DNA from: Fluviispira multicolorata
GTDB taxonomy: Bacteria > Bdellovibrionota_B > Oligoflexia > Silvanigrellales > Silvanigrellaceae
DNA length: 64,000 bases
Direction: 5' to 3'
Assembly: GCF_009208585.1 (NCBI RefSeq)
Contig: NZ_WFLN01000007.1
Location: forward strand, 186,001-250,000
Positions 29,933 to 39,009 of the stretch are shown piece by piece. Each line of letters opens with the position of its first letter. Positions within the stretch are counted from its first letter, which is position 1. The position numbers and the translations under genes were made by a program. Below the pieces are notes generated by a model. It did not search any database and was not told where the DNA came from. It worked only from the letters and a program-made list of their open reading frames with translations.

Positions 29933-31498
29933 TTGAATTTTACATTTTTATTATATACTTTAATGTTTCTCATAATGCCTCTAGGATTTATATTAGGTGG
30001 AGGAAAATTATTTGAGCTCAGAAATTATCATTATATAGTCATATCTTTTAGCATATTAGGTTTTATTTTTTATAAAATAAATATCATTAAAAATTCATTT
30101 TTTTCTTTTTCAGAACCTTCAAAATATTGCAAATATTTTTTAATTATAACTTCATTTTTTGCTTTTATATTTGATATTCTATCTCAATACTATGGTTTAA
30201 GTATTTCAGGAATTGATTTTAGTATATTTGAAGGTATGTTGCAAAACTCAATTGCCGGTAATTGGGGGTTTGAAGATATAACTAATATATATCACTTTGG
30301 TGTCCACCAAAATTGGATTTTACTTTTAATTTTTCCATTCTATTATTTATTGCCTTCTCCTATATTACTTTTAATTATAGGTGCTTTACTAATTTGGCTC
30401 CCAGGTATCCTAATTATTTATTTGGTAAAAAAATTAGGGTATAATGATTTTATAGCATATTTATCTTCGATATTTTGGTGGATATCTCCTTTTACAGTTC
30501 AAGCTTTGCACGGAAATTTTTATCCAGAATTTTTTTATCCTATATTTATATTCTCAATTATTATATTTTATCTAGAAAAAAAATATTTATTATTATTATT
30601 GTTTACTTTTTTATTTTTATGTGTAAAAGAGGAGTCTTTTTTATATATTTTAGGATTTTTAATGGCCATTTTTTTAAAAAATATTTTGTCAAAAACACCG
30701 ATTAAATTTCCTTATTATATATTGTTTATTATATTACTAATGATATTATTTTTTGTATATCTTAATTTTTTTATTACCAAACCATATTTTTTAAATAAGC
30801 AAAATATACATGAAGTTGGATATTTAAATGCATGGTGGGGTAAATGGGGAAATACACCTTTAGAAATAGTGAAAAGTGTATTATTTAACCCTTTAGATGT
30901 TTTTATAAATATTTTTAATTCAAGTGGATGGAAAAGACTTTATATACCTTTACTATTTATTCCTTTTTTAAATTTAGAAGTTTTATTTGCCTCAATACCA
31001 ATTATTTTTTTATATGGTATAGCAAATGGAAATCCTTCAAACTATTCAGGATATTATCCGCTAGTACTGTGGTGTTTAGCTGTTTATGGTTTATTCAATA
31101 AAAAGCTTATTCCAAATTGGATAATAATAATTATTCTTTTTATAACACCATTATTGCAACCTTCTTGGCTAGGAGTTGAAAGAATAAAATGGAGGGAATG
31201 GAATGATATAATGATCTTTAAAAAACAAATGAATTTTAATAATTTATATTGTGTACATCCTGGATTATGGCCATATTTATCCTCATTAAATTTAAATGTT
31301 AAAAATTTTTATGATGCTAAAAATTTAAATTGTAGCCCTGTTTTTTCAACTGCTTCAAATCCATATCCTCAAAATATAATAGAAATGAAAAATTTATATG
31401 AAAAAACAAAAAAAATGAATTGCATTAAATACCAATTAGGCTCGATTGTGGAAGTAAAAAATACTAAATTTTGTAAAGATATTATTAATAATATTTAG
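29933..31498 (+). CDS. DUF2079-type polytopic membrane protein
   Basis: The 521-residue protein has about ten or more transmembrane helices and carries the features I associate with DUF2079: a long luminal loop after helix 3 with GIDFSIFEGMLQNS, then HFGVHQNWILLLIFPFYYLLPSP, and a charged KEESFLYILG. The fold resembles GT-C glycosyltransferases, but no enzymatic role is established for the family. The start is a TTG seven bases after AAGGA. It stands alone and is extremely AT-rich. Confidence 0.78.
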   Translation: MNFTFLLYTLMFLIMPLGFILGGGKLFELRNYHYIVISFSILGFIFYKINIIKNSFFSFSEPSKYCKYFLIITSFFAFIFDILSQYYGLSISGIDFSIFEGMLQNSIAGNWGFEDITNIYHFGVHQNWILLLIFPFYYLLPSPILLLIIGALLIWLPGILIIYLVKKLGYNDFIAYLSSIFWWISPFTVQALHGNFYPEFFYPIFIFSIIIFYLEKKYLLLLLFTFLFLCVKEESFLYILGFLMAIFLKNILSKTPIKFPYYILFIILLMILFFVYLNFFITKPYFLNKQNIHEVGYLNAWWGKWGNTPLEIVKSVLFNPLDVFINIFNSSGWKRLYIPLLFIPFLNLEVLFASIPIIFLYGIANGNPSNYSGYYPLVLWCLAVYGLFNKKLIPNWIIIIILFITPLLQPSWLGVERIKWREWNDIMIFKKQMNFNNLYCVHPGLWPYLSSLNLNVKNFYDAKNLNCSPVFSTASNPYPQNIIEMKNLYEKTKKMNCIKYQLGSIVEVKNTKFCKDIINNI

Positions 31499-31777
31499 TT
31501 ATTTTACTTCTTATTTTTTTTAAAATATTATTCTCATGAGTCTTTTTTCTGATTTAGTAGCTCTAAACTCATTTTTGGTAATTTAGTAAATTAATGTTTT
31601 ATCGTTATCGGTTATTTTAAGAGCTTTTGCTAATCATCAAAATGATTAATATGAATTTTGAGCTTGCGACTGAGTTTATAAAATCGTATATGATAGCATA
31701 TGAATAATTATTTTAATCTAAATAAAATGAATTTTAGTTTACTTTATATTTAAAGTTATTGAAGGGAGAAGTTCAAA

Positions 31778-31999
31778 ATGAGAAGATTTTTTTTAATTTT
31801 AATGCCTATCTGCTTGTTTATTGGATGCGGGGCTGATGGAAGTACAACTAATAAAAACTCACAAAAAGAAGTAAGTGAATATTCGCAACGAGCACAAGAT
31901 CAAAATAAATCAGTATTCGAAAGAATGAGATTTGAAAATGGAGATGTAATAACATCCAATAATGGAAGTAGTGAGCAAGAAATATCTCTGGATAGGTAA
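31778..31999 (+). CDS. Small lipoprotein
   Basis: A 73-residue protein with a clear lipoprotein signal (MRRFFLILMPICLFIGCG; LFIGC lipobox, Cys17) and a short polar mature part of about 56 residues with no domain. GGGAG precedes the ATG. Its function is unknown; the size resembles small envelope lipoproteins that tether or modulate other proteins. Confidence 0.75.
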   Translation: MRRFFLILMPICLFIGCGADGSTTNKNSQKEVSEYSQRAQDQNKSVFERMRFENGDVITSNNGSSEQEISLDR

Positions 32000-32107
32000 A
32001 AATGATAATTGCTCATTGTCAAAAAAATGTCTAAATTTTGCAAAAGACAAATTGAAGTTATTTTGATATTCTTATATAATCAAAATTATTTTTAATATTG
32101 GAATTAT

Positions 32108-33112
32108 ATGAGAATAAAATATAAAATAAATATCATTTTATTTCTAATTATCTCCTATTTTTTACAATCAAAATATGTTTATGCAGGAGAAAAAGATATT
32201 GTTGTTATGGAAAGTTATAGTAAAAAGCATCAATGGGATTTAGATTACACAAATGCGCTAATAAAAAGACTTGGAAAAAAGTATAAAATTCATTTATTTG
32301 AAATGAATACAAAGGCTCTTCCAAAAGCTGAGCATGAGTCTATGGCTAGAAAGGGTTGGGATTTTATTGTAAAGATTAAGCCAACTCTTGTTATTTTAGG
32401 TGATGATGCTGCATTGAAATTTATTGGTCCTAAGTTAGAAGAAAGTAAAATAAGAACTGTTTATTTAGGAATTAATAACAATCCAAGAGTTTATTTTGAT
32501 ATAGAACCAAAATATGTTACAGGTGTTCTTGAAAGACCCTTAATTCGAAGATCTGCAGTTTTTATAAAACATATAATTCCAAAGACAAAAAATGTTCTCA
32601 TTTTGTTTGATAGTGATCGAACGTCCGAAATTGTACATGAAGATTTTTTTGCGAAAAAACCAAATGTAAAACTTTTAGATGTTAACTTTGATATTTTTCT
32701 AGTTTCGAGTTTTTCTGATTGGAAGAAAAAAGTACTTAATTCAGCAAGTAAATATGATGCTATTATAGTCGGACTCTTTCATACCTTATATGATGAAAAT
32801 GATAAAAATGTTGACTCGAATTATGTCATCAAGTGGACATCTGAAAATGCAAAAATACCTTTATTTACATTCTGGGATTTTGCGGTAGGAACGAATAAAG
32901 CTATGGGAGGGCTTGTGTTAACAGGAGATGGGCAAGGCAAGGCAGCAGCTGATATAGCAGAGAAATTATTAAATAATAAAAAAATTCTGCCAGGTGCGCT
33001 GTTTCCTGTTTATTTACAGGAGGGAGTCTTTATATTCAGCAAAAGTGAGCTTAAAAAAGCTAAAATAAATTTACCTAAAGATATTGAAAAAGAATCCTTA
33101 TTAATTGAATGA
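32108..33112 (+). CDS. ABC-type substrate-binding protein (TrpX/PF04392-like)
   Basis: The 334-residue exported protein has a signal peptide ending near VYAGE and two periplasmic-binding-protein lobes. Typical segments are HQWDLDYTNALIKRL, KIKPTLVILGDDAALK, GVLERPLIRRSAVFIKHIIP, and FTFWDFAVGTNKAMGGLVLTG. The last resembles the MGGYAIS-type region of PF04392 proteins, some of which sit before histidine-kinase sensors. No permease or ATPase is adjacent, so a sensory role is possible. The start has a weak ribosome-binding site. Confidence 0.75.
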   Translation: MRIKYKINIILFLIISYFLQSKYVYAGEKDIVVMESYSKKHQWDLDYTNALIKRLGKKYKIHLFEMNTKALPKAEHESMARKGWDFIVKIKPTLVILGDDAALKFIGPKLEESKIRTVYLGINNNPRVYFDIEPKYVTGVLERPLIRRSAVFIKHIIPKTKNVLILFDSDRTSEIVHEDFFAKKPNVKLLDVNFDIFLVSSFSDWKKKVLNSASKYDAIIVGLFHTLYDENDKNVDSNYVIKWTSENAKIPLFTFWDFAVGTNKAMGGLVLTGDGQGKAAADIAEKLLNNKKILPGALFPVYLQEGVFIFSKSELKKAKINLPKDIEKESLLIE

Positions 33113-33153
33113 TTAATTAGATTAGTAAAATTGTAATTTATGGAGTTAAATAA

Positions 33154-33699
33154 ATGTTCTTTAAAGTACTCTTTTTCGTAATAAGCATTATTGGTTTATT
33201 TTTAGGCTATGTTGCGTTACAACCTTCAGAGTTTCATATTTCTAGAGATATAAAAATAAGTGCTCCTGCACACATTCCATTCTCCTATACAAACGATCTC
33301 CGTAAATTTACTGAGTGGGATCCTTGGGCGAAAATCGATCCCGCAGCAAAAATGTCATATGAAGGACCTGCATCTGGTAAAGGCGCTATTATGAGTTGGG
33401 ATGGGAATAAAGAAGTTGGAACAGGAAAAGCAACAATAACTGAATCCCAACCAAATAGTCTCATACATATGAAACTTGAATTGTTTAAGCCATATCCATT
33501 TGTAAATGAAGTTGACTTTTCTTTTAAACAAGAAGGAGAGCAAACCCTTGTGACTTGGGCAATGACAGGTCAAGCAAAATTTATGTATAAAGTGCTTTGT
33601 GTGTTCATGAATAGAGATAAAATAATTGGTGGTGAGTTTGAAAAGGGTTTGGCACAATTAAAAACTTTAGTTGAGGCAGAGGTTCAAAAAAAGAGGTAA
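33154..33699 (+). CDS. SRPBCC family protein with N-terminal membrane anchor
   Basis: The protein has one N-terminal hydrophobic helix (residues 1-22) and then a START/SRPBCC lipid-binding fold: FHISRDIKISAPAHIPFSYT, FTEWDPWAKIDPAAKMSYEG, GTGKATITESQPN and a final VTWAMTGQ region. GGAG eight bases before the ATG sets the start; length 181. Family members bind hydrophobic ligands; the ligand here is unknown. It lies 41 bases after the binding-protein gene and may be cotranscribed. Confidence 0.83.
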   Translation: MFFKVLFFVISIIGLFLGYVALQPSEFHISRDIKISAPAHIPFSYTNDLRKFTEWDPWAKIDPAAKMSYEGPASGKGAIMSWDGNKEVGTGKATITESQPNSLIHMKLELFKPYPFVNEVDFSFKQEGEQTLVTWAMTGQAKFMYKVLCVFMNRDKIIGGEFEKGLAQLKTLVEAEVQKKR

Positions 33700-33751
33700 T
33701 TTTATTTTTTAAATTTTTTGCCCTCTATAATGACGCAATTATTAAAAAATA

Positions 33752-34387
33752 TTAAAATAAACTGTCATAATTTTCTTTTTTGAAGTCATTAAAGGATGTC
33801 TTAATAGATTGTTGAACAGCATCTTCAAACTTTACAATAAATAGATTATTTTTATAGCTTCTTTCTGTGACCCATTTCCATGTAAATGTTTTTATATCAA
33901 ATAAACCAATGTAAGTTGTGAAATTACCATTAGAGTCATAAAAGTCTTTATCAGCCGAAATAGAAGTTAATGATATTGGGTAATGTCCATATTTTGTAGA
34001 AATATCATTTAAAAACACTTCAGCCACTGTACCCTTAATTTTAGAAGGTTTTTTTGTCTTCATTGAATTTGATAATATCTCTAATGCTTCTGTTGCATTT
34101 TTATTTTCTTTTAAAACAAGATATGGTATTGGGATAATATTTTCTTTTCCAATATTATTTTCCCAAAGAGTGATAAAATGAGCATCAAGTAGAGTGCTAT
34201 TAAATGTGCTGTTGGTTTGACTCATAATTGGTAAGACCAAAACTTTTGTTTTGCCAATCGATACATTTTTATCTATGCTCAAGGTTGTCTTTTCAGCAAT
34301 GTCAGAAATTGAAGTGCATGAAGTTATACTAAGTACAAAAGATAATGTAATTAATACTTTATATTTCAAGATATGATTTTTTTTCAT
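33752..34387 (-). CDS. Putative lipoprotein of unknown function
   Basis: From the ATG at 34387 (AAGGA upstream) the 211-residue protein starts MKKNHILKYKVLITLSFVL and has a lipobox-like ITSC at residues 21-24. The mature region includes GKTKVLVLPIMSQTNS and a C-terminal FEDAVQQSIKTSFNDFKKE, reminiscent of lipoproteins that assemble with curli-type or GNA1162-type factors, but the match is too weak for a name. It is convergent with the SRPBCC gene. Confidence 0.68.
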   Translation of the reverse strand: MKKNHILKYKVLITLSFVLSITSCTSISDIAEKTTLSIDKNVSIGKTKVLVLPIMSQTNSTFNSTLLDAHFITLWENNIGKENIIPIPYLVLKENKNATEALEILSNSMKTKKPSKIKGTVAEVFLNDISTKYGHYPISLTSISADKDFYDSNGNFTTYIGLFDIKTFTWKWVTERSYKNNLFIVKFEDAVQQSIKTSFNDFKKENYDSLF

Positions 34388-34869
34388 TTTGCTTTCCTTA
34401 TTAAAAAACAAATTCGCATCAAATTACTTTACTGTGATAATATATTATTCAAATTTTTGTCAACACAAGAGCTGATAGATTTGTCTTAAGAGCGAAACTA
34501 CTATTTTAAATAGACTAAAGAACATATGTAACGAGGACATTACTAAGCCATTTTTATTAATATCAATTTAGTTGTTTCAAATAATTCTTTGTATTATTTT
34601 TTTTGATAAGTAAAGAAAAATGCCTAAGTCTTTATTAATAAAGAATATTTTAGTATAATATAAAACTTTAGACTTGAAATCTGAATTGAAGGATAAAAGT
34701 GTATTTATAATATATGTTATAAATATTTAATATTATTAAATTAAATATTTATATTTTGTTACGTAAAAATGATGAAAGATATTGACTTTATAAATTATGC
34801 ACCATAATTAGAGAATTGATTTTAAATACGAATTATTAAAATCAAATTTTAAACCAAAAAGGGTCTTTT
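34388..34869. other. Gene-free divergent promoter region
   Basis: This 482-base AT-rich gap separates the divergent lipoprotein and endonuclease-like genes. Apart from a candidate plus-strand promoter at 34782-34808, I see no gene, RNA structure or long repeat. Confidence 0.45.
34782..34808 (+). promoter_or_regulatory. Candidate promoter for the endonuclease-like gene
   Basis: TTGACT (34782-34787) and CATAAT (34803-34808) are separated by 15 bases, or 16 with ATAATT as the -10. It lies about 62 bases before the ATG at 34870. In DNA this AT-rich, chance -10 matches are common. Confidence 0.33.
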
Positions 34870-36033
34870 ATGAAAAAATTATTATATAAAATTATAATAT
34901 TATTATCTATTTCCTTTCAGTCGGCGTTTTCAAATGTCGGCAAATTCTCCTATGATGATGAATTCAAAGAGAAAATTAGCGATCATAAAATGTATGAAGT
35001 TGAGACTCATTTTAAAGGTAAGCCTCTATTTATTGCTGAATTCAATATATGGGCCCCCGCGTCTTTAAGCGGGTTTATGAATTTAGAAGGGTATAAGGGG
35101 GGAAGAATTGAGCCAGATTTGAATGCTCGTATATCAAAAATTGTTGATAGAGTTTATAAATTTATGAGTGATCATCCTAACGCTTTTTTTGCCCTACAAG
35201 AATGGCGTCCACAAGAAATGGAACAGCTTAAAAATAAATTTGTAAATACACAATTTAAAATATTGAGTGCAAAAAATGAAGGTGAAAGTTTTAATAATGT
35301 CATAATTTATAATTCTGATAAATATGTTAATTTATTGAATGATATTGAGTGTCCTAAAGAGCTTGACTATCTCGTTGAATCAGAAAGTTTTATCCCAAAA
35401 AAACTTGTTCCTTATTTCGATTCTAAATCATATGAATCCTATGCTCGTTATCAAAAACAAAGTCCTTTGAATAACTTAACTTGGTGGACTCAAGATCGTT
35501 CTGAAGATAATAATGGTAAAGTAAAATTAGGCACTCAAAAAGGTCGCTTTATGCAAGTTAAATTTAAGCATAAAAAGACGCAGGAAGAAATAGAAATTGT
35601 GAATATTCATTTCAAATATTCATATAAAACGAATACGAATGAAAATCAATTCGAGAAAGTATTACAAGAACTTGTAGTATATAATGATAATAATCCTAAT
35701 AATAAAATAACTGTTTTTAATGATGAAAGATCTCAAAAAGAGGCAAAAAATAAAGCGGTTCAAGAATTGCTTAATTCTCATAGAAATATAATTCTGCTCG
35801 GTGGGTATTATGAAAATCTGGAAAATGATACACATGAACTTTTTTATAATGCAACTACGCACATATTAAGAGATGGAACATTGTCAAGTATAGTAGAAGT
35901 TGAGAAAGTAGAAGTTGAGAAAGTAGAAGTTGAGAAAGTAGAAGTTGAGAAAGTAGAAGTTGAGAAAGAAAAAAAAGCTGTGCATAAATTACAAACTAAT
36001 TATTTGGTAATTACTAAAATTTCTGATTATTAA
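34870..36033 (+). CDS. Exported endonuclease/exonuclease/phosphatase-fold protein, probably inactive
   Basis: The 387-residue protein has a signal peptide (MKKLLYKIIILLSISFQSAFS) and an EEP-like order of motifs: FNIWAP (Asn), FFALQEWRP (Glu), VNIHFKY (His). Where active members have GDFN it reads LLGGYYEN, and no terminal SDH is found, so catalysis by the usual mechanism looks lost. Residues about 342-366 are five VEVEK repeats encoded by a 15-base tandem repeat. The fold includes sphingomyelinases and DNase I-like toxins; the role here is unknown. Confidence 0.62.
   Translation: MKKLLYKIIILLSISFQSAFSNVGKFSYDDEFKEKISDHKMYEVETHFKGKPLFIAEFNIWAPASLSGFMNLEGYKGGRIEPDLNARISKIVDRVYKFMSDHPNAFFALQEWRPQEMEQLKNKFVNTQFKILSAKNEGESFNNVIIYNSDKYVNLLNDIECPKELDYLVESESFIPKKLVPYFDSKSYESYARYQKQSPLNNLTWWTQDRSEDNNGKVKLGTQKGRFMQVKFKHKKTQEEIEIVNIHFKYSYKTNTNENQFEKVLQELVVYNDNNPNNKITVFNDERSQKEAKNKAVQELLNSHRNIILLGGYYENLENDTHELFYNATTHILRDGTLSSIVEVEKVEVEKVEVEKVEVEKVEVEKEKKAVHKLQTNYLVITKISDY
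35893..35967 (+). repeat. Five tandem 15-base repeats (VEVEK)
   Basis: The unit GTAGAAGTTGAGAAA occurs five times without interruption inside the coding sequence, giving (VEVEK)5. Because the unit is a multiple of three, copy-number change would alter length without shifting frame. Confidence 0.95.
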
Positions 36034-36053
36034 GATTTTATATCAGCATAATT

Positions 36054-36110
36054 TATATCAATAAAAAAAGTATACTTTAACTTAAAAAGTATGCTTTTTT
36101 TATTGATATA
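36054..36110. terminator. Long bidirectional terminator-like hairpin
   Basis: A 25-bp stem with a single G-T pair flanks a six-base loop; the arms contain TATATCAATAAAAAAAG and CTTTTTTTATTGATATA. A and T runs in the arms give a U-tract in either direction. It lies 20 bases after the stop of the endonuclease-like gene. Confidence 0.8.
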
Positions 36111-36352
36111 AGTAAAATTCAAAAGACTCTAAGAGCTCTAATTTAAATAAAAAGTAAATGTAAGAAAAAGAATTAAATATAAAAGGTTGACGGTGTATTA
36201 AAAAATCATCTATGTAATTAAAAAAATAATTATTTTACGATAGCTCTTTTATTTTCATTAAATATTAAAAGTTCATTATCTGCTGAAAATAAATTGAACT
36301 CTTATTCCCTATTTAAGAGCAAAGTTTAAATAACTTTATGTCTATTGAGTAG

Positions 36353-36526
36353 CAAGGCAATTTTGATGTAAGTTTTGGTAATAAAGGTATTGTTAAAATA
36401 AAATTTTCTGAAAAAACGAATAGATTTGATAAAGTATTTATATATAAAGACGGTACTTTAATGGCAGAGATGGGTTTGTGCTGGAGAATTTTACTGCAGC
36501 TGGATATTTTACCGAAATTTAAATAG
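36353..36526 (+). pseudogene. Remnant of a delta-60-repeat protein
   Basis: An open stretch without a usable start encodes GNFDVSFGNKGIVKIKF and, about ten residues on, KDGTLMA. This fits the delta-60 repeat pattern (a SLDTSFG...GKV start followed by DGK..VAG). An in-frame TAG stands directly before it and no further repeats follow, so it looks like one surviving repeat of a degraded multi-repeat surface protein. The surrounding 36.1-36.67 kb shows nothing else. Confidence 0.5.
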
Positions 36527-36677
36527 AAATATAATTTGTATTAAATTTTTTAACTTTAAATTATAACACCCCATAATCATAATTTGTAAAAAAATAATAA
36601 ATATTATAAATAGAGTGAGTCTATTTGAGCATATTTTGATATTAATTTATTTTGCAAATTAGAAAGGGAGATTTCAT

Positions 36678-37031
36678 ATGATTAAGATTGAGTTGGTTTT
36701 TATAGCTGTTTTAATTTCTTGCATTGCTAATTCATCGACTGCCAAAGCACTTTTCGATACAACATATGTTTATTGCTCAAACCAGGATAACAGAAGAGAT
36801 TGGAGATGGGCCGTGGATGAAAATAATATCTATGTGGTTGCGTCGGGAAATTGGAAAGTAATTAAGAAAAATTCAGTATATATAGATGGTTTTGGGTTTA
36901 ATTCGAAAACTTATTTTTTTATGACAACTAAAGATGAATTTATGAGAGTGAGTAAATATTGTAAATCAAATGAAATTGCTCGACCAGCTGATAATTCAAA
37001 CTCTTCATGGTATGTATTTTATCATATGTAA
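36678..37031 (+). CDS. Small exported protein of unknown function
   Basis: A 117-residue protein with a signal peptide (cleavage near SSTAKA) and a mature domain of about 90 residues rich in aromatic residues, including DNRRDWRWAVDENNIYVV and SNSSWYVFYHM. AAAGGGAG precedes the ATG. I do not recognise a family; two cysteines in the mature part could form a disulfide. Confidence 0.68.
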   Translation: MIKIELVFIAVLISCIANSSTAKALFDTTYVYCSNQDNRRDWRWAVDENNIYVVASGNWKVIKKNSVYIDGFGFNSKTYFFMTTKDEFMRVSKYCKSNEIARPADNSNSSWYVFYHM

Positions 37032-37092
37032 CTAGAGTGTAATGAAGAAGCTATTTTATAAAGTCGTATATAGAATCAAATTAATTCGCGTC

Positions 37093-37344
37093 CTAAAATG
37101 CCCATTTTTGATAATGACTATCGCTAAATGGTAACGTATATACGTCTCCATTATAATTGCTGTCAAGATAATGTCCTGTGGCTTTATTTTGAAGATAATA
37201 TCTATTAGGAATTCCAGAGTATTGACGATTCCATTTTTGAAAGTCAACTCCATTTTGAGGCAGTGTGTATATATTTCCATTGTAATTACTATCAAGAAAT
37301 CTACCCGTTTCATAGTTCTGAAATAAAGATAATGCATTTATCAT
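37093..37344 (-). CDS. Ricin-B-like lectin domain, two repeats only
   Basis: The 83-residue product contains two tandem copies of a carbohydrate-binding trefoil motif: FQNYETGRFLDSNYNGNIYT...FQKW and LQNKATGHYLDSNYNGDVYT...YQKW. A complete beta-trefoil needs three such units (about 130 residues), so this is either a truncated lectin or a fragment of a larger toxin or glycosidase. There is no signal peptide and no clear ribosome-binding site, which favours a remnant. It would bind sugars if folded as an oligomer. Confidence 0.6.
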   Translation of the reverse strand: MINALSLFQNYETGRFLDSNYNGNIYTLPQNGVDFQKWNRQYSGIPNRYYLQNKATGHYLDSNYNGDVYTLPFSDSHYQKWAF

Positions 37345-37601
37345 AAATAAAAATTAATATTGTAATTTATTAAACTGAAAATATCTTAATAAGTAATTTT
37401 AAATTTCTAAGAAAGATAATAACTTTTAAAAAATAAAATTTTTAAATGGACCGAAATCACACATTAAAAATTACTTTAGAGAAGATAAAATTTATTTTGT
37501 CAAAAACAGGGTGCTTAATTATTCAAGATAAAAGTAATTAATTAATTGAGTATTTCATGATATTAAGAAAATGAATGCAGAGAATTTATTTTCTTAATAG
37601 T

Positions 37602-37871
37602 TTAAATTTTAGGATAAATGATGATGCCTAATACAACAAAAAATGCGCCTAATGCTCCAACTATATTTGCAAAAATGAGGGGTTTATTTTTTATATAAAC
37701 TCCATAGAATAACCAGCTATTTAGTGCAATGATACTGATTGAAAATCCGATTAATGAAACCGAGCCTGAATTTTTTGAACTAAATATTTCATACGCTTGA
37801 AAATAAAACATTGAATTGCCAATTGGACCAATACAGCTCATATAATTTTCAAATAATTTATTTCTTACCAT
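37602..37871 (-). CDS. SemiSWEET-type sugar transporter
   Basis: An 89-residue protein with three transmembrane helices, matching SemiSWEETs, which dimerise to make a sugar uniporter in the inner membrane. The first helix carries the PQ-loop-like GPIGNSMFYFQAYEIF, followed by SVSLIGFSISIIALNSWLFYGVYIKNKP and the last helix ANIVGALGAFFVVLGIIIY. AAGGAG five bases before the ATG is a strong ribosome-binding site. The sugar transported is unknown. Confidence 0.85.
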   Translation of the reverse strand: MVRNKLFENYMSCIGPIGNSMFYFQAYEIFSSKNSGSVSLIGFSISIIALNSWLFYGVYIKNKPLIFANIVGALGAFFVVLGIIIYPKI

Positions 37872-38233
37872 GCGATCTCCTTTTTAAGACATTATCTTAT
37901 TTATTAAAGAAGTGAAGCTGGTAACTGATTTTAAACAGCACTTCATTAAATAAGTTTATAATTCGACATTTTCAAGAGTCATTTTATAATTATAGTATTT
38001 TGTAATTATTTAAATAAATCTCTAAAAATTGTTTGATCTGGAGTTTAAAATTTACAGTCAGTTCTTTTCTTCGTAAGAGGTTAAAGAAAGTTAAATAAAG
38101 AAGTTGTTTAGCACAGTTAAAAAGATGGGTTGGAAATGGTTATTATTTTTATATAAAAAACAATAACTATTTTAATTTTTGATTTTAAAAATATAAGACT
38201 TACGCACTAATGTTAAGTATCACTTAAAGAGTC
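37872..38233. other. Gene-free region, weak hairpin only
   Basis: Between SemiSWEET and the next minus-strand gene I see only ATAAGACT (38193-38200) paired with AGTCTTAT (38230-38237) across a long loop, at the end of the upstream gene. It might act as a weak terminator. Nothing else is evident. Confidence 0.35.
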
Positions 38234-38524
38234 TTATTCACATGTATTGTCTGGAACGGACCATTCCCCCCACATGTTTACTCCATTGTGATTTCTACAA
38301 GCTTTTGGGTGGGCAAAATAGTAACCATTTATGTATGCAGGTTGTGCTGCGCACGCTGTTTCCCAATCATGTCCCCATGGAATGTTCCATAAAATGGCTG
38401 CCATTTTTGCTTGCCCTCTTGAGTAACAACCATACTTTGAGAATGATCCCCAGTTAGCTGCATTCGCTACGGTGAACTGCATGAACATTGAAGTAAAAAC
38501 AATAAACGCCGTTTTTTTTAGCAT
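38234..38524 (-). CDS. Small cysteine-containing exported protein
   Basis: A 96-residue protein with a clear signal peptide (MLKKTAFIVFTSMFMQFTVANA, cleavage after ANA) and a compact mature domain of about 74 residues with four cysteines (KYGCYSRG, ETACAAQP, HPKACRNH and the C-terminal TCE), likely forming disulfides. The mature part is rich in Trp and Tyr. AAAGGA precedes the ATG. I do not recognise the family; it could be a secreted effector or inhibitor. Confidence 0.7.
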   Translation of the reverse strand: MLKKTAFIVFTSMFMQFTVANAANWGSFSKYGCYSRGQAKMAAILWNIPWGHDWETACAAQPAYINGYYFAHPKACRNHNGVNMWGEWSVPDNTCE

Positions 38525-39009
38525 TTTAAATAAATCCTTTCAATATTAGAGAAGCGCTGCATCGTATCTAGCAAAAAAAAAGTTGAGTGCATATAAGGTA
38601 AAAGTCAAAAATTTGGACAGAAATGGGGCATGTTGAATGAGTGAGGAGGCTTAGAATTAAACTATTTCTTGTCATCTTCCTAATTGAATTATTTATAGAT
38701 ACACGTACTTTAAATATAACTCCATATTTGTTTAAAGAAAAGTTATTATTAAGGTTAAATTTTAAAAATAATTAAAGTTGATAAAAAAATAAATATGTAT
38801 TAATTTATATTAATATGTTCTATTAATAGCAGTTCATTAAGTATCCTCATTTTTAGTTGGATATTCTCAATCACTTTGGCTATTAAAAATTTGACTTTAT
38901 ATATCCTTTTCAATTATTAATTAGCAAATGACATATATTTAAAAAATATGAATTATATGTTTATTTTTCTGCTAAGGATCACTTCTCTATTTTAATTAAA
39001 GGAATGCAA
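38525..39009. other. Gene-free AT-rich region
   Basis: These 485 bases between divergent genes contain no credible reading frame or strong secondary structure. They presumably hold the promoters of both flanking genes. Confidence 0.4.

Noticed and set aside
37056..37337. 93-codon alternative frame over the lectin fragment
   Set aside because: The other frame contains two clear ricin-type motifs; this one has none.
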